A stretch of 64,000 bases of DNA from Chitinasiproducens palmae (GTDB lineage Bacteria > Pseudomonadota > Gammaproteobacteria > Burkholderiales > Burkholderiaceae). A model generated the notes under the pieces. The model searched no databases and was not told the origin of the DNA. It worked only from the letters and a program-made list of their open reading frames with translations. Each line of letters opens with the position of its first letter. Position 1 is the stretch's first letter. Location of the stretch: assembly GCF_900095735.1 (NCBI RefSeq), contig NZ_FNLO01000016.1:49762-113761 (forward strand). The letters are read 5' to 3'. Positions 1 to 11,664 of this stretch are shown here, piece after piece. A program made the position numbers and the translations under genes.

Positions 1-712
1 CCGACACGACGCGCTCGTCGCGCAGGTCGCGGTAGTAGACGCCGACCTGGTCGGCGAGCAGCAGGCCCTTGTAGACGATGGTGCGCGCCGACATCGACGG
101 CACGAAATATTCCTTGCCGTGCTTGAGCTTGAGGGCCTGGATGCGGTGGCTGGCGGTTTTCCGGATCACGTACAGCTTGCGCTCGAGCGCATCGGTGACG
201 ATCACGTCCGGACCGCGGCCGATGAAGATCTGACGGATGATCGGCTCGCTGGCCTTGACCGCGGGCGACATCGGCATCGCGTGATCGATCGGCACGTCGC
301 GCCAGCCCAGCACGACCTGTCCTTCCGCCTTGACCGTCCGTTCCAGTTCCTGCTGGCAGGCCAGCCGCGACGCATGCTCCTTCGGCAGGAAGATCATGCC
401 CACGCCGTATTCGCCGGCCGGCGGCAGCGCCACGCCCTGCCTGGCCATTTCCTCGCGATAGAACGCGTCGGGAATCTGCACCAGGATGCCGGCCCCGTCG
501 CCCATCAACGGATCGGCGCCCACCGCGCCACGATGGTCGAGGTTCTCGAGAATCTTCAGGCCTTGCTGGACGATCTCGTGGGTTTTCTTGCCCTTGATGT
601 GCGCGACGAAGCCGACGCCGCATGCGTCGTGCTCGTTGGCGGGGTCATACAAACCCTGCGGGCTCGGCAGCATATGGACGCCGGGGGCCGGCAGCAACTG
701 ATCGTCGGACAT
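1..712 (-). CDS. gltB: glutamate synthase large subunit, N-terminal part (runs off the left edge)
   Basis: This is the large subunit of NADPH-dependent glutamate synthase, which converts glutamine and 2-oxoglutarate to two glutamates in the cytoplasm. Only about 237 N-terminal residues are present, all within the class II glutamine amidotransferase domain. The nucleophile Cys31 lies in EHDACGVGF at 620-622 and is normally exposed by removal of the short leader, followed by the conserved ILENLDHRGAVGADP stretch and a GDGAG motif. The ATG at 710-712 gives a 30-residue propeptide; a second ATG 13 codons downstream is possible. A promoter-like sequence lies about 110 bases upstream. The rest of the gene and gltD are expected to the left of the window. 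Confidence 0.97.
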   Translation of the reverse strand, partial: MSDDQLLPAPGVHMLPSPQGLYDPANEHDACGVGFVAHIKGKKTHEIVQQGLKILENLDHRGAVGADPLMGDGAGILVQIPDAFYREEMARQGVALPPAGEYGVGMIFLPKEHASRLACQQELERTVKAEGQVVLGWRDVPIDHAMPMSPAVKASEPIIRQIFIGRGPDVIVTDALERKLYVIRKTASHRIQALKLKHGKEYFVPSMSARTIVYKGLLLADQVGVYYRDLRDERVVS

Positions 713-818
713 GGGGACACCGTTTGTGTTGTTTGCGCTGCAAGTGATCGGCGCGCCGGGCGTTCGCCTGCGCCGCGCCGCGCCGTGGGGACAGCGCTGA
801 CCGATCTCACAAAGGCGG

Positions 819-848
819 AATATACGGGACCGATCAAGGATTTACCAA
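819..848 (-). promoter_or_regulatory. sigma70-like promoter of gltB
   Basis: Read on the reverse strand there is a TTGGTA -35 element (843-848), an 18-base spacer and a TATATT -10 element (819-824), in an AT-richer patch within otherwise GC-rich DNA. The predicted transcript would have a leader of about 100 bases before the gltB ATG. Inferred from sequence match only. Confidence 0.5.
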
Positions 849-1024
849 AATTTTCTCTCGTTATGACCCCAATTTATGCGACGCACCGTTTAAGTGCATT
901 GGATAATGGGGCCATAGAAATTTGCGGTACCGCGACTGGTCATGCACCTGCTGAAGAGCGCTTGCCGAGGAGAATGACGCGGTGCCTGCGATGCGCCGGT
1001 CAGGCCTCGGAGGTGGTGATGATT

Positions 1025-1064
1025 GACGGTGAGTGGCGGTAAGTGGCGGTGAGCGGCAGTGGGA
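1025..1064. repeat. 10-bp imperfect tandem repeat, 4 units
   Basis: Four consecutive 10-base units, GACGGTGAGT, GGCGGTAAGT, GGCGGTGAGC and GGCAGTGGGA, stand head to tail in the gltB-porin spacer. The units differ at one to three positions from one another, so this is an old or degenerating array. No function is apparent. Confidence 0.6.
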
Positions 1065-1096
1065 CTCGCTCGCGCGCGGCAATATGGCCGCGTCGC

Positions 1097-1109
1097 GGGG
1101 GGGGGGGGG
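1097..1109. repeat. homopolymeric tract of 13 G
   Basis: Thirteen consecutive G residues lie in the gltB-porin spacer. Tracts of this length are prone to slippage and can fold as G-quadruplexes. The tract is not inside a recognised gene or promoter, so phase variation of a nearby gene is speculation. Confidence 0.8.
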
Positions 1110-1574
1110 CGCTTTCGAAGTGGCACGTGAACCGGCCGCGACAGGAGCGAAACGCAAGCGGCATGCAGTCGGGTGGCATAGCCGCAACGCCGCGCTGCCG
1201 GTCGGCCGCATGACCGCGGCGGCGGCGATGTACGAGCGGTCTTCGGCCGGGCTACATTCCTTGTCCGATTGCCCGCAACGGGCAACGCGACCGCGATCGG
1301 CCGCAGTCGAGCCGGGGCCGACCGGCAACGGTCGGGCGGCAGGCGAAGCGCTGAGCAGCGCCGGTCGGAAGCACTTTGCGCGTATCGACCGCCGCGTGCC
1401 CGCCGGGTCGGTCAAGCGGCAGCCGAGCGCCATGGTACGGCGACCACCGTCAGGGCGACAGCGCCGGCTGGATAGCGCATGCACGCTACCGAGCGCGTGT
1501 TACCGAGCGGATGATGCCGAGCGGATGACACCGCCCCGGCGGCACTGCGGCCGCCGTCGGGGTGCCGCGCGCGT

Positions 1575-2675
1575 TCAGAACTTGTGACGCAGGCCCAGCC
1601 GCAGCAACGACTGGCGATTGCTGGACGAAGCGGCAGTGACGTAGTTGATCTGGGCCGTGGTGCCGCTACTGCCCGACAGGCAGGCCGCCATCGCGTAAAC
1701 GTCGGTGCGTTTCGACAGCGCGTAGTCGAGCATCAGGTTGACCTGCTGATAGCGCGGCTTGGCGCCGCTCGCGTGCACGTCGACGTCGGTCCACGTATAG
1801 CCAAGCCCGCCGCTCAGCGTCGTCGCGAACGCGTAGTTGAGCCAGCCTTCGACATTGCGGAAGTCGACGTTCGCACCGTTGAAGCCGGCACGGAAGGTCA
1901 CCTGGCTCGCATCGAGGCCCATCTTGAAGGCACCGAATGTATAACTCGCGCCCAGCCCGTAGATCGACTCGCTGGTCGTCGACGGCAGGTAGCGCGTGTA
2001 GAGCACGTTCTTCGGCAGCGAATCATAGGCCGCCGCGTAAGGACTGTTGACGCGCGTGTACGCCGCCGCAACGTAAAGCGGTCCGTAGCCGTAGTTGATG
2101 CCCAGACTCAGCACGCTGTTCGTCGAAAACGCACCGGCCTGACCACCGAACGAATACAGGGCGCCGAGCTTGAAGCCGCCCAGCGTCGGGCTGGTGTACT
2201 TGACCGCGTTGTTGACACGGAACGAGCCGTTCAGATTGTCCACGTCGCCCGCGTGCGAGAAGTAGGTGCCCCATTGCCCCTGTCCCGACACTGGAGCGAC
2301 GAAGTCCGCCATGAATTCGTATTGGCGCCCGAGCGTCAGGGTGCCGGCGTTCGAACTCAGTCCAACGTAGGCCTGCCTGCCGAACAGCCGGCCGTTCTGG
2401 CCGAAACCGCCCGCGGACGGGTCGAAACCGTTCTCCAGCGCGAAGATTGCGCGCAGGCCGCCGCCCAGGTCTTCCTTGCCGAGCAGGCCCCAGCGGGAGC
2501 CCTGAGTCACGCCGCTTTGCATCTGGTAGGCGTGGCCGCCGGCCTGATTGCTGGTCCAGGTGACGCCTTCGTCGATCACGCCGTAAAGCGTCACGCCGCT
2601 CTGGGCAAGGCAGGGCGACGCGCAGCTCAGTGTCACGAATGAGGCCCCGAGCGTTTTTCCTATTTTCGTTTGCAT
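1575..2675 (-). CDS. outer-membrane trimeric porin (Burkholderia OmpC/OpcP-type)
   Basis: A 366-residue general porin that forms a 16-stranded beta-barrel channel in the outer membrane. The mature N-terminus SGVTLYGVIDEG follows a signal peptide ending CLAQ, and the chain ends in the outer-membrane terminal Phe (LRLGLRHKF). Internal hallmarks are SRWGLLGKEDLGGGL, the GRQAYVGLSS/GTLTLGRQYE strands and regular alternation of aromatic strands. The ATG at 2673-2675 is chosen because it places the signal peptide correctly; the frame stays open upstream but the extension looks non-coding. It is divergent from the LysR gene and lies beside an aromatic catabolic operon, so it may serve uptake of that substrate, which is an inference. 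An unusual feature is two cysteines in the signal peptide and one near the C-terminus. Confidence 0.93.
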   Translation of the reverse strand: MQTKIGKTLGASFVTLSCASPCLAQSGVTLYGVIDEGVTWTSNQAGGHAYQMQSGVTQGSRWGLLGKEDLGGGLRAIFALENGFDPSAGGFGQNGRLFGRQAYVGLSSNAGTLTLGRQYEFMADFVAPVSGQGQWGTYFSHAGDVDNLNGSFRVNNAVKYTSPTLGGFKLGALYSFGGQAGAFSTNSVLSLGINYGYGPLYVAAAYTRVNSPYAAAYDSLPKNVLYTRYLPSTTSESIYGLGASYTFGAFKMGLDASQVTFRAGFNGANVDFRNVEGWLNYAFATTLSGGLGYTWTDVDVHASGAKPRYQQVNLMLDYALSKRTDVYAMAACLSGSSGTTAQINYVTAASSSNRQSLLRLGLRHKF

Positions 2676-3010
2676 TCCTGTCTGGTCGGTTCGCCGAACA
2701 CGATTGATGGGACGCGGCGCCTTGCGGGCGAACGCCGTACCGGCCGGCAAACCGCGCACACTTCGAAGCAGCGCCAATGTAGGAGTGCACGCGTGGAAAA
2801 AATAATGAAAAAACCCGGTGCTGATAGTCCTAACGGTAATATCCGCGACTGCGCGGCCGGCTTTCGTGCAGATGCCAACTTTCCCCAGCGGCTGCCATCC
2901 GCATGCGATGCGAACGCACCGGTGACCTCGCGCGCGCTGCGGCTGATTGACTCCGCGATGCGTGGCCCCGCCGCGGCCTGCCATCGCGCTCCCATTCACC
3001 GAGACCGACC
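2676..3010. promoter_or_regulatory. divergent intergenic region between porin and LysR gene
   Basis: This 335-base region separates two divergent start codons and must carry both promoters. It includes an AT-rich patch around 2795-2830, with runs of A on the forward strand, that is a candidate reverse-strand promoter region. I could not assign individual boxes with confidence. LysR-type regulators commonly bind such intervals. Confidence 0.4.
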
Positions 3011-3997
3011 ATGCCCTCGATGATGTCCGACCCCGCACGCCCGGCCAGCCCGATCTCGCAATTGTCGCTGTCCCGCAAGCTCAAGCTGCAGCAACTGATC
3101 GTCGTCGCGAAGGTGATCGACAGCGGCTCGCTGCTGCGCGCCGCGAACGAAATGGGCATGACGCAGCCGGCGATCACCAAGGCCGTCCAGGAACTCGAAG
3201 CCTTCCTCGAAGCGCCGCTTTTCGAGCGCAGCAACCGGGGCGTGGTGCCGACGGAGCTCGGCCGCCTGCTGGGCGAACGCGCCAAGTCGATGATCACGGA
3301 GCTTCGTTACCTGACCGACGAGATCAACGCCCTGCAGCGCGGCACTGCCGGCCACGTGATCGTCGGCACGCTCATTTCCGCGTCGGCGCGCTTGCTGCCG
3401 CTAACCATCGCAAAGCTGAAAGCGCAGGCGCCCGGCGTGCTCGTCACGGTGCGCGAGGCGTCGACGCCGCAACTGTTTCCCGCGCTGGCCACCGGCGACC
3501 TCGACATCGCGGTCGGCCGCCTGCCGGAGCGGGAACTGCCGCTCGCCAGCGCCTTTCCACTCCAGCACGAGGTGCTGTTCGAGGAGTCGATGTGCATCGT
3601 GGTTGGCGCCAGGCACCGCTTCGACCTGCCATCCCAACCGCATCTCGCCGATCTTCGTCATCTGCCGTGGATCGTGCCGCTTGGCGACTCGCCGGCCCGC
3701 ATGCGCGCCGAACGCCTGTTCCAGGATGCGGGGCTGGCGCTGCCGGAGAACCGCATCGAATCGCTGTCGATGCTGACCAACATCGGCCTGCTGCTGGAAA
3801 CGGCCTGCGTCGCTCTGATGCCGCGCGCCGCAGCGCAACAGTTCGTCGGGCCAGGTCTGCTGTCAGTGCTCGACGTCGCCGAGTCGGGCGACTTCGGCGC
3901 CGTGGGTTTCTCGATTCGCGCCGACCGCAAGGTCAGCGCCGCCTGTCAGCGCTTCATCGCATGTCTGCGCGACAGCGCCCGCGAAATCGCCAGCTGA
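3011..3997 (+). CDS. LysR-family transcriptional regulator
   Basis: A 328-residue LysR-type regulator. The N-terminal winged helix-turn-helix spans roughly residues 18-78, with the family pattern LRAANEMGMTQPAITKAVQELE followed by LFERSNRGVVPTELG. The remainder is the periplasmic-binding-protein-like effector domain, with the conserved GDLDIAVGRLP segment. It sits immediately upstream of and in the same direction as the 3-hydroxyanthranilate operon, with a 117-base spacer. The likely role is control of that operon, perhaps also the divergent porin, in response to a pathway intermediate. The effector is not predictable from sequence. An ATG four codons later is an alternative start. Confidence 0.9.
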   Translation: MPSMMSDPARPASPISQLSLSRKLKLQQLIVVAKVIDSGSLLRAANEMGMTQPAITKAVQELEAFLEAPLFERSNRGVVPTELGRLLGERAKSMITELRYLTDEINALQRGTAGHVIVGTLISASARLLPLTIAKLKAQAPGVLVTVREASTPQLFPALATGDLDIAVGRLPERELPLASAFPLQHEVLFEESMCIVVGARHRFDLPSQPHLADLRHLPWIVPLGDSPARMRAERLFQDAGLALPENRIESLSMLTNIGLLLETACVALMPRAAAQQFVGPGLLSVLDVAESGDFGAVGFSIRADRKVSAACQRFIACLRDSAREIAS

Positions 3998-4114
3998 TCG
4001 GCGGTGCAACGTCGCCGATATCACCATTAGGAATACCCGGGCGCTGAATCGTTATTATTTTTTATGGGCACGACTTCTTAGACTCGGGGCATTCAGTCCG
4101 AGCAGGAAGCCTTC

Positions 4115-5623
4115 ATGCCCACCGCCCTTGCAACGCGCGCGCCGTCGTCCGTCAGCGTCGATGTCGACCCTCCACTGCTGCAGCACTACATCGACGGCGA
4201 ATTCGTCGCGACCGCCGCCCGCTTCGAGAATCGCAGCCCGGTCACCGGGCAGCTGATTGCCGCGGTCTGCGAGGCCGGCCCCGCCGAAGTCGATCGAGCG
4301 GTGGCCGCCGCCCGGCGGGCGCTTGCTGGCCCCTGGGGTGAAGCCAGTGTGGAGGATCGCGCGGCCATCCTGTATCGCGTTGCCGCCGGCATCGAGGCGC
4401 GCTTCGAGGCGTTCGTTGCCGCGGAAGTGGCGGACACGGGCCGCCCCGTCGAGCAGGCCCGGCGCCTCGACGTGGCGCGCGGCGTGGCCAACTTCCGCGC
4501 CTTCGCCGATCTGATCAAGACCGCCCCCAGCGAACTCTTCGAAAGTCGGGGCCCGGACGGCGCAACGCTGTTGAACTACGTGAGCCGCAAGCCGCTCGGC
4601 GTGGTCGGCATCATCTCGCCGTGGAACCTGCCGCTGCTGCTCCTGACGTGGAAAGTCGCGCCCGCGCTGGCGATGGGCAACTGCGTGGTGGCGAAGCCGT
4701 CGGAAGAGTCGCCGTCCTCGGCCACGCTGCTTGCCGAAGTCATGCGCGACGCGGGCGTGCCGCCCGGCGTGTTCAACCTGGTGCACGGCTTCGGTCCGGG
4801 CTCCGCTGGCGAGGCGCTGACCCGTCATCCCGATGTCGCCGCGATCACGTTCACCGGCGAGTCACGCACCGGCAGCCAGATCATGAAGACCGTTGCCGAC
4901 GGCGTGAAGGAGATCTCGTTCGAGTTGGGCGGCAAGAACGCGGCGGTGGTTTTCGCCGACGCCGATTTCGACGCGGCGGTGGAGGGCGTGCGCCGCTCCA
5001 GCTTCACCAACGCGGGGCAGGTGTGCCTGTGTTCGGAACGCGTGTATGTCGAGCGCCCGATCTTCGAGCGCTTCGTGGCGGCGCTCAAGGCCAGGACGGA
5101 AACCATGCGGCTCGACTACCCCGACGCGCCAGGCGTCGACATGGGGCCGGTCATTTCGCACAAGCATCGCGACAAGGTGCTGTCGTACTACCGCCTGGCG
5201 GTCGCGGAAGGCGCCACGGTGGTCACTGGCGGCGGCACGCCGCTCTTCAATGACATTCGGGACGCCGGCGCCTTCGTGCAACCGACCATCCTGACCGGCC
5301 TGCCCGACGACGCGCGCTGCGTGACCGAGGAGATCTTCGGCCCGGTGTGCCACATCGCGCCGTTCGACTCGGAGCAGGAAGTCATCGGACGCGTGAACGA
5401 CAGCGCCTATGGCCTGGCCGCTTGCGTCTGGACCACCGACCTGTCGCGCGCGCACCGCGTGTCGCGGCGCTTCCATACCGGCCTGGTATGGGTGAACACG
5501 TGGTTCACCCGCGACCTTCGCACGCCGTTCGGTGGCACCAAACTGTCCGGCCTGGGCCGCGAGGGCGGGCGCCACTCGCTCGACTTCTATTCCGAAATCA
5601 CCACCATCTGCATCCGGCTGTGA
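4115..5623 (+). CDS. aldehyde dehydrogenase, probable 2-aminomuconate 6-semialdehyde dehydrogenase
   Basis: A 502-residue NAD-dependent aldehyde dehydrogenase. Catalytic residues are visible: Asn171 in PWN, Glu270 in FELGGK and nucleophile Cys304 in NAGQVC. The NAD-fold sequence ITFTGES precedes Glu270. Family level alone would allow 2-hydroxymuconic or 5-carboxymethyl-2-hydroxymuconic semialdehyde substrates. The neighbouring deaminase, 3-hydroxyanthranilate dioxygenase and ACMS decarboxylase make 2-aminomuconate semialdehyde to 2-aminomuconate the best assignment (NbaE/AmnC role). It is the first gene of the operon, with an AGGA ribosome-binding sequence seven bases before the ATG, and is followed after 7 bases by the deaminase gene. 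Confidence 0.88.
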   Translation: MPTALATRAPSSVSVDVDPPLLQHYIDGEFVATAARFENRSPVTGQLIAAVCEAGPAEVDRAVAAARRALAGPWGEASVEDRAAILYRVAAGIEARFEAFVAAEVADTGRPVEQARRLDVARGVANFRAFADLIKTAPSELFESRGPDGATLLNYVSRKPLGVVGIISPWNLPLLLLTWKVAPALAMGNCVVAKPSEESPSSATLLAEVMRDAGVPPGVFNLVHGFGPGSAGEALTRHPDVAAITFTGESRTGSQIMKTVADGVKEISFELGGKNAAVVFADADFDAAVEGVRRSSFTNAGQVCLCSERVYVERPIFERFVAALKARTETMRLDYPDAPGVDMGPVISHKHRDKVLSYYRLAVAEGATVVTGGGTPLFNDIRDAGAFVQPTILTGLPDDARCVTEEIFGPVCHIAPFDSEQEVIGRVNDSAYGLAACVWTTDLSRAHRVSRRFHTGLVWVNTWFTRDLRTPFGGTKLSGLGREGGRHSLDFYSEITTICIRL

Positions 5624-5630
5624 GCCTGCC

Positions 5631-7637
<2,007 letters not shown>

Positions 7638-7684
7638 ACGCGCGACACCGGCAGGGCCCTTCTCCACTCCGCAGGAATTTCGCG

Positions 7685-8896
7685 ATGGTCACTCCCTCGA
7701 AACAAGCACCGCACCGGCGCGCCGTTGGCCGCGCCGTCGGCTTGCTCGCCTGCCTGCTGCTCGGCGCGAGCCTCATGACACCGGCCGTGGCACAGACGCC
7801 GCCGCTGAAGATCGGCTTCATCGGCACGCTGTCGGGACCGGCCGGCGCGCTCGGCCAGGACCAGTACGACGCGTTCATGCTGGCCATCGAGCAGAAAGGG
7901 GGCAAGCTCGGCGGCATGCCGGTGCAGGTGCTGCGCGAGGACGACCAGCTCAAACCGGACGTCGCGGTGCAGGCGACGCGCAAGCTGATCGAGCGCGACA
8001 AGGTACCGATCATCACCGGCGTGACGTTCTCCAACGTGATGATGGCGATCCACAAGCCGATCACGGGCGCGGGCGTGCTGCTGATCGGATCGAACGCCGG
8101 ACCCACGCCGCTGGCCGGCGCAGGCTGTTCGCCGTGGTTCTTCTCGACGTCCTGGAACAACGACGAACTGCACGAGGCCGGCGGGCAACTGGTCAGCGAT
8201 CTGGGCTACAAACGCACGGTGGTGATGGCGCCGAACTACCAGGCGGGCCGCGACGCGGTCGCCGGTTTCAAGCGCGACTATCGCGGCACCATCGTCGACG
8301 AGGTGTACACGCAGGTCAACCAGCCGGATTATTCGGCCGAGATCACGCAGTTGCAGGCCGCGCGACCGGACGCGGTGTACGTGTTCTATCCGGGCGGCAT
8401 GGGCGTGAACTTCGTCAAGCAGTACCGCCAGGCCGGCCTGCTCGGCAAGCTGCCGCTGATTTCGGTCTCGACCATCGACGGCACGACGCTGCCCGCGTTG
8501 AAGGAGATCGCCCTGGGTGCGATCACGGCGGCGCCCTACTCGCCGGATCTGAAAAACGCCCAGAACGCGCAGTTCGCCGCCGCGTACGCCAAGCGTTACA
8601 ACCGGCAGCCGTCGCTCTACGCCGCGCAGTCCTACGACGCCGCGAATCTGCTCGACGCCGCGCTGAGCACGGTGAAGGGCAACACCGCCGACCGGCAGGC
8701 CCTGCGGCAGGCGCTCAAGACAGCGCGGTTCGCTTCGGTGCGCGGCGACTTCAGCTTCGACTCGAACCAGTTCCCACGCGCGCCGTTCTATCGCGTCGAC
8801 GTGGTGAAGACCAGCAATGGCGCGGCGTTCGAGAGCAAGGGCGCGATCGTCGCCAAGGTGCGCAGCCCGCTGGCACAGCAGTGCAAGATGAACTGA
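7685..8896 (+). CDS. ABC transporter substrate-binding protein, branched-chain amino acid / aromatic type
   Basis: A 403-residue periplasmic binding protein of the Leu/Ile/Val family (type I fold). A signal peptide is visible at residues 1-36, with a basic start, the hydrophobic core VGLLACLLLGASLM and cleavage after AVAQ. The mature protein opens with LKIGFIGTLSGPAGALGQD, typical of the family, where the early TLSGP loop helps bind the ligand. It is followed by both permeases and both ATPases, so the importer is complete. In this operon the ligand is more likely an anthranilate- or kynurenine-type aromatic acid than leucine. That is inference from context only. Confidence 0.92.
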   Translation: MVTPSKQAPHRRAVGRAVGLLACLLLGASLMTPAVAQTPPLKIGFIGTLSGPAGALGQDQYDAFMLAIEQKGGKLGGMPVQVLREDDQLKPDVAVQATRKLIERDKVPIITGVTFSNVMMAIHKPITGAGVLLIGSNAGPTPLAGAGCSPWFFSTSWNNDELHEAGGQLVSDLGYKRTVVMAPNYQAGRDAVAGFKRDYRGTIVDEVYTQVNQPDYSAEITQLQAARPDAVYVFYPGGMGVNFVKQYRQAGLLGKLPLISVSTIDGTTLPALKEIALGAITAAPYSPDLKNAQNAQFAAAYAKRYNRQPSLYAAQSYDAANLLDAALSTVKGNTADRQALRQALKTARFASVRGDFSFDSNQFPRAPFYRVDVVKTSNGAAFESKGAIVAKVRSPLAQQCKMN

Positions 8897-8911
8897 CGCG
8901 AGGCGATCGCC

Positions 8912-9832
8912 ATGAACCTGACGCTCATCGTCATGCAATGCCTGAACGGCATGCAGCTCGGCGTGCTGCTGTTCCTGATGGCGGCCGGGCTGACGCTGGT
9001 CTTCGGCATCATGAACTTCGTCAACCTCGCGCACGGCTCGCTGTACATGGTCGGCGCCTTTATCGGCGCCTTCGTCTACAACCGGACCGGCTCGTTCCTG
9101 CTCGGGCTGGCTGTGCTGATTCCCGCAATGGTCGCGATCGGCATGCTGCTCGAGACCTGCGTGCTGCGCCGCCTCTACCGGCGTGACCATCTGGATCAGG
9201 TGCTGGCCACCTTCGGGTTGATCCTGTTCTTCAACGAACTGATGCGCATCAGGTGGGGGCCGTCGCCGTACTACATGGAAGTGCCGGCCGCGCTGTCCGG
9301 CACCGTCGACCTGCTGGGCATGCCGTATCCCGCCTATCGACTGCTGATCGTCGCGGCCGGCATCGCCGTGGCGCTGGGCTGTCATCTGCTGGTGCACCGC
9401 ACCCGCATCGGCATGTTGATTCGCGCGGGCGCAACGCATCGCACGATGGTCGGCGCGCTGGGGGTGAACATCGCGCTGCTCTATGCGCTGATTTTCGCGC
9501 TGGGCGCGGTGCTGGCCGGCGTCGCGGGCATGCTGGCCGGCCCGATTCTGTCAGTGCAGCCCGGCATGGGCGAGCCGATCCTGATCCTGACCATGGTCGT
9601 CATCGTGATCGGCGGCATCGGCTCGATTCGCGGCGCCTTCCTGGGCGCCCTGCTCGTCGGCGTGATCGACACGCTGGGACGCACCCTGCTGCCCGCCGTG
9701 CTGGCCCAGTTGTTCACGCGCGGCGCCGCCGACATGGCCGGCCCCGCACTGGCCTCGATGCTGATCTACATCCTGATGGCCGTCGTGCTCGCGCTGCGTC
9801 CGCAAGGGCTGTTTCCCGTCAAACATGGATAG
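8912..9832 (+). CDS. livH: ABC transporter permease, LivH family
   Basis: A 306-residue inner-membrane permease with about eight hydrophobic segments. It carries the LivH hallmark GLTLVFGIMNFVNLAHGSLY near residue 27 and the cytoplasmic coupling region around GVIDTLGRTLLP. It pairs with the LivM-like protein encoded six bases downstream to form the translocation channel. The start follows the binding-protein gene by 15 bases. The gene symbol denotes the family, not proven leucine transport. Confidence 0.93.
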   Translation: MNLTLIVMQCLNGMQLGVLLFLMAAGLTLVFGIMNFVNLAHGSLYMVGAFIGAFVYNRTGSFLLGLAVLIPAMVAIGMLLETCVLRRLYRRDHLDQVLATFGLILFFNELMRIRWGPSPYYMEVPAALSGTVDLLGMPYPAYRLLIVAAGIAVALGCHLLVHRTRIGMLIRAGATHRTMVGALGVNIALLYALIFALGAVLAGVAGMLAGPILSVQPGMGEPILILTMVVIVIGGIGSIRGAFLGALLVGVIDTLGRTLLPAVLAQLFTRGAADMAGPALASMLIYILMAVVLALRPQGLFPVKHG

Positions 9833-9838
9833 ACGCCG

Positions 9839-10894
9839 ATGCTGACACCTTCATCTTCCTCGCATGCACCGCATACACCGCATGCGGCGCCGGCGCCGCA
9901 GCGCCATCGGCGCATCACCGTCCAGGGTGGCACGATGCTGCTGCTGTTCGTGCTGCTCGCGATGGTGCCGGTCTATGCACGCGTACAGGCCGAGCCCTTC
10001 TACGTGATTCTGTTCGCGCGAGTCCTGATCTTCGCGATCGCCGCACTGTCGCTGGACCTGATCCTCGGCGTGGCGGGCCTGGTGAGCTTCGGCCACGCGC
10101 TCTACCTCGGCATCGGCGCATATGCGGCCGGCATCCTGGCGCAGCACGGCATCGACAACGGCTGGGTGCACGTCGGCGTCGCGGTGGGCATGTGCGCGGC
10201 GGTCGGGCTGGTCACCGGCCTGGTCTCGCTGCGCACCGCCGGCATCGCCTTCATCATGATCACGCTGGCATTCGCGCAGATGGGCTACTTCCTCGCAGTG
10301 AGCCTGAAGGATTACGGCGGCGACGACGGCCTGCCGCTCGCCGCCGCCAGCCGGTTCGGCAGCCTTTCGCTGGCCGACCCGGTCACGCTGTACTGCGTCG
10401 CACTCGCGATGCTCGCGTTGTTGCTGTTGCTCGGCCGTCGCATGCTGAAGGCCCGCTTCGGCATGACGCTCGCCGGCATCCGGATGAATCCGCGCCGCAT
10501 GCGCGCGCTTGGCGTGGCGACCCTGCACTACACGCTGGCCGCGTATGTCTCGGCCGCCGTCCTGTGCGGGCTGGCCGGCGTACTGCTGGCAAATCTCACG
10601 CAATTCGTGTCGCCGTCGACGCTTTCCTGGACCACTTCCGGCGAACTGATCGTGATGGTCGTGATCGGCGGTCTCGGCACGTTTGCCGGCCCGGTCCTGG
10701 GCGCACTCGCGATGGTACTGGTTGAGGAAGGCCTGAAGGCCGCCACCGAGCACTGGATGGTCTACATGGGTCCGCTGATCGTCGTCGTGGTGCTCGTCAG
10801 CAAGCGCGGGCTGATCGGCGTGCTGCAGGAACTCGACGCACGGCGCGCGCGCGGCGCCACGCGGACGCGCCCCGCCGACGGAGCGCACCGATGA
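9839..10894 (+). CDS. livM: ABC transporter permease, LivM family
   Basis: A 351-residue inner-membrane permease. After a His/Pro/Ala-rich cytoplasmic start it contains the LivM motif LDLILGVAGLVSFGHALYLGIGAY and a C-terminal block with VIGGLGTFAGPVLGA near the coupling helix. It forms the heterodimeric channel with LivH. The stop codon overlaps the start of the ATPase gene by four bases (ATGA), so the two are translationally coupled. Confidence 0.93.
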   Translation: MLTPSSSSHAPHTPHAAPAPQRHRRITVQGGTMLLLFVLLAMVPVYARVQAEPFYVILFARVLIFAIAALSLDLILGVAGLVSFGHALYLGIGAYAAGILAQHGIDNGWVHVGVAVGMCAAVGLVTGLVSLRTAGIAFIMITLAFAQMGYFLAVSLKDYGGDDGLPLAAASRFGSLSLADPVTLYCVALAMLALLLLLGRRMLKARFGMTLAGIRMNPRRMRALGVATLHYTLAAYVSAAVLCGLAGVLLANLTQFVSPSTLSWTTSGELIVMVVIGGLGTFAGPVLGALAMVLVEEGLKAATEHWMVYMGPLIVVVVLVSKRGLIGVLQELDARRARGATRTRPADGAHR

Positions 10895-11664
10895 ACATCC
10901 TCAATGTCAGCGGTCTGGTCAAACGCTACGGCGGACTGACGGCGACCGACCATTTCGACCTGTCGGTCGCGCCCGGCGAAATCCACGCAATCATCGGCCC
11001 GAACGGCGCCGGCAAGAGCACGCTGATCGGCCAGATCTCAGGCGAATTGCGTCCCGACGAGGGCCGGCTCGTGTTCGAGGAACGGGACATCACGGCGCTG
11101 CCGATCGGGCGGCGCGCCCGGCTCGGACTGGCACGCTCGTACCAGATCACCTCGGTCCTGCACGAGTTCACAGCGCTGGAAAACGTCATGGTCGCCGTCA
11201 ACGCGCAGGCGGGCAAGCGCTTCGGCTGCTGGCAGCCGATGGCGGCAGCGCACGCCATTGCCGGGCCCGCGCTGGCGTTGCTCGAACAGGTCGGCCTTGG
11301 CGAACGTGCGCATGTGCCCGTTGCCGAGATGGCGCACGGCGAACACCGCCAACTGGAACTGGCGATGGCACTGGCCAGCTCGCCCCGGCTGCTTCTGCTC
11401 GACGAACCGATGGCCGGCATGAGTCAGGCGGAATCGGCACAGATGACCGCGCTGTTGCGCACGCTCAAGGGACGCTGCGCGATCGTCCTGGTCGAGCACG
11501 ACATGGATGCCGTGTTCGCGTTGGCCGACCGCATTACCGTGCTGGTGTACGGACGGGCGATCGCATGCGGCACGCCGGCGGCCATCCGGGCGGACGCGGC
11601 CGTGCGGAGCGCCTATCTGGGCGAGGACGAAGCCGTCCTCGACGCCGAAGGAGCCCACGCATGA
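10891..11664 (+). CDS. livG: ABC transporter ATP-binding protein, LivG family
   Basis: A 257-residue cytoplasmic ATPase. Walker A is GPNGAGKST near residue 36, Walker B is RLLLLDEPMAGM and the switch histidine is in LVEHDMD. The signature region reads MAHGEHRQLELAMAL, a variant of the family's usual LSHGEQRQLE form. It drives import together with LivF. It overlaps livM upstream and livF downstream by four bases each, so the three cytosolic-side components are tightly coupled. Confidence 0.93.
   Translation: MNILNVSGLVKRYGGLTATDHFDLSVAPGEIHAIIGPNGAGKSTLIGQISGELRPDEGRLVFEERDITALPIGRRARLGLARSYQITSVLHEFTALENVMVAVNAQAGKRFGCWQPMAAAHAIAGPALALLEQVGLGERAHVPVAEMAHGEHRQLELAMALASSPRLLLLDEPMAGMSQAESAQMTALLRTLKGRCAIVLVEHDMDAVFALADRITVLVYGRAIACGTPAAIRADAAVRSAYLGEDEAVLDAEGAHA

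Larger units (their letters stand above)
849..1574. other. intergenic region between gltB and the porin gene, no gene recognised
   Basis: About 725 bases separate gltB from the stop codon of the porin. Open frames exist on both strands, but their products are low-complexity Arg/Ala/Pro/Gly strings with no recognisable family, as expected for non-coding GC-rich DNA. The stretch does contain two simple-sequence features, a 10-bp imperfect tandem repeat and a 13-base G run, listed separately. Confidence 0.6.

Noticed and set aside
1033..1587. Forward frame of 184 codons in the gltB-porin spacer
   Set aside because: Translation is low complexity, crosses the poly-G tract, overlaps the porin end and has no recognisable similarity.
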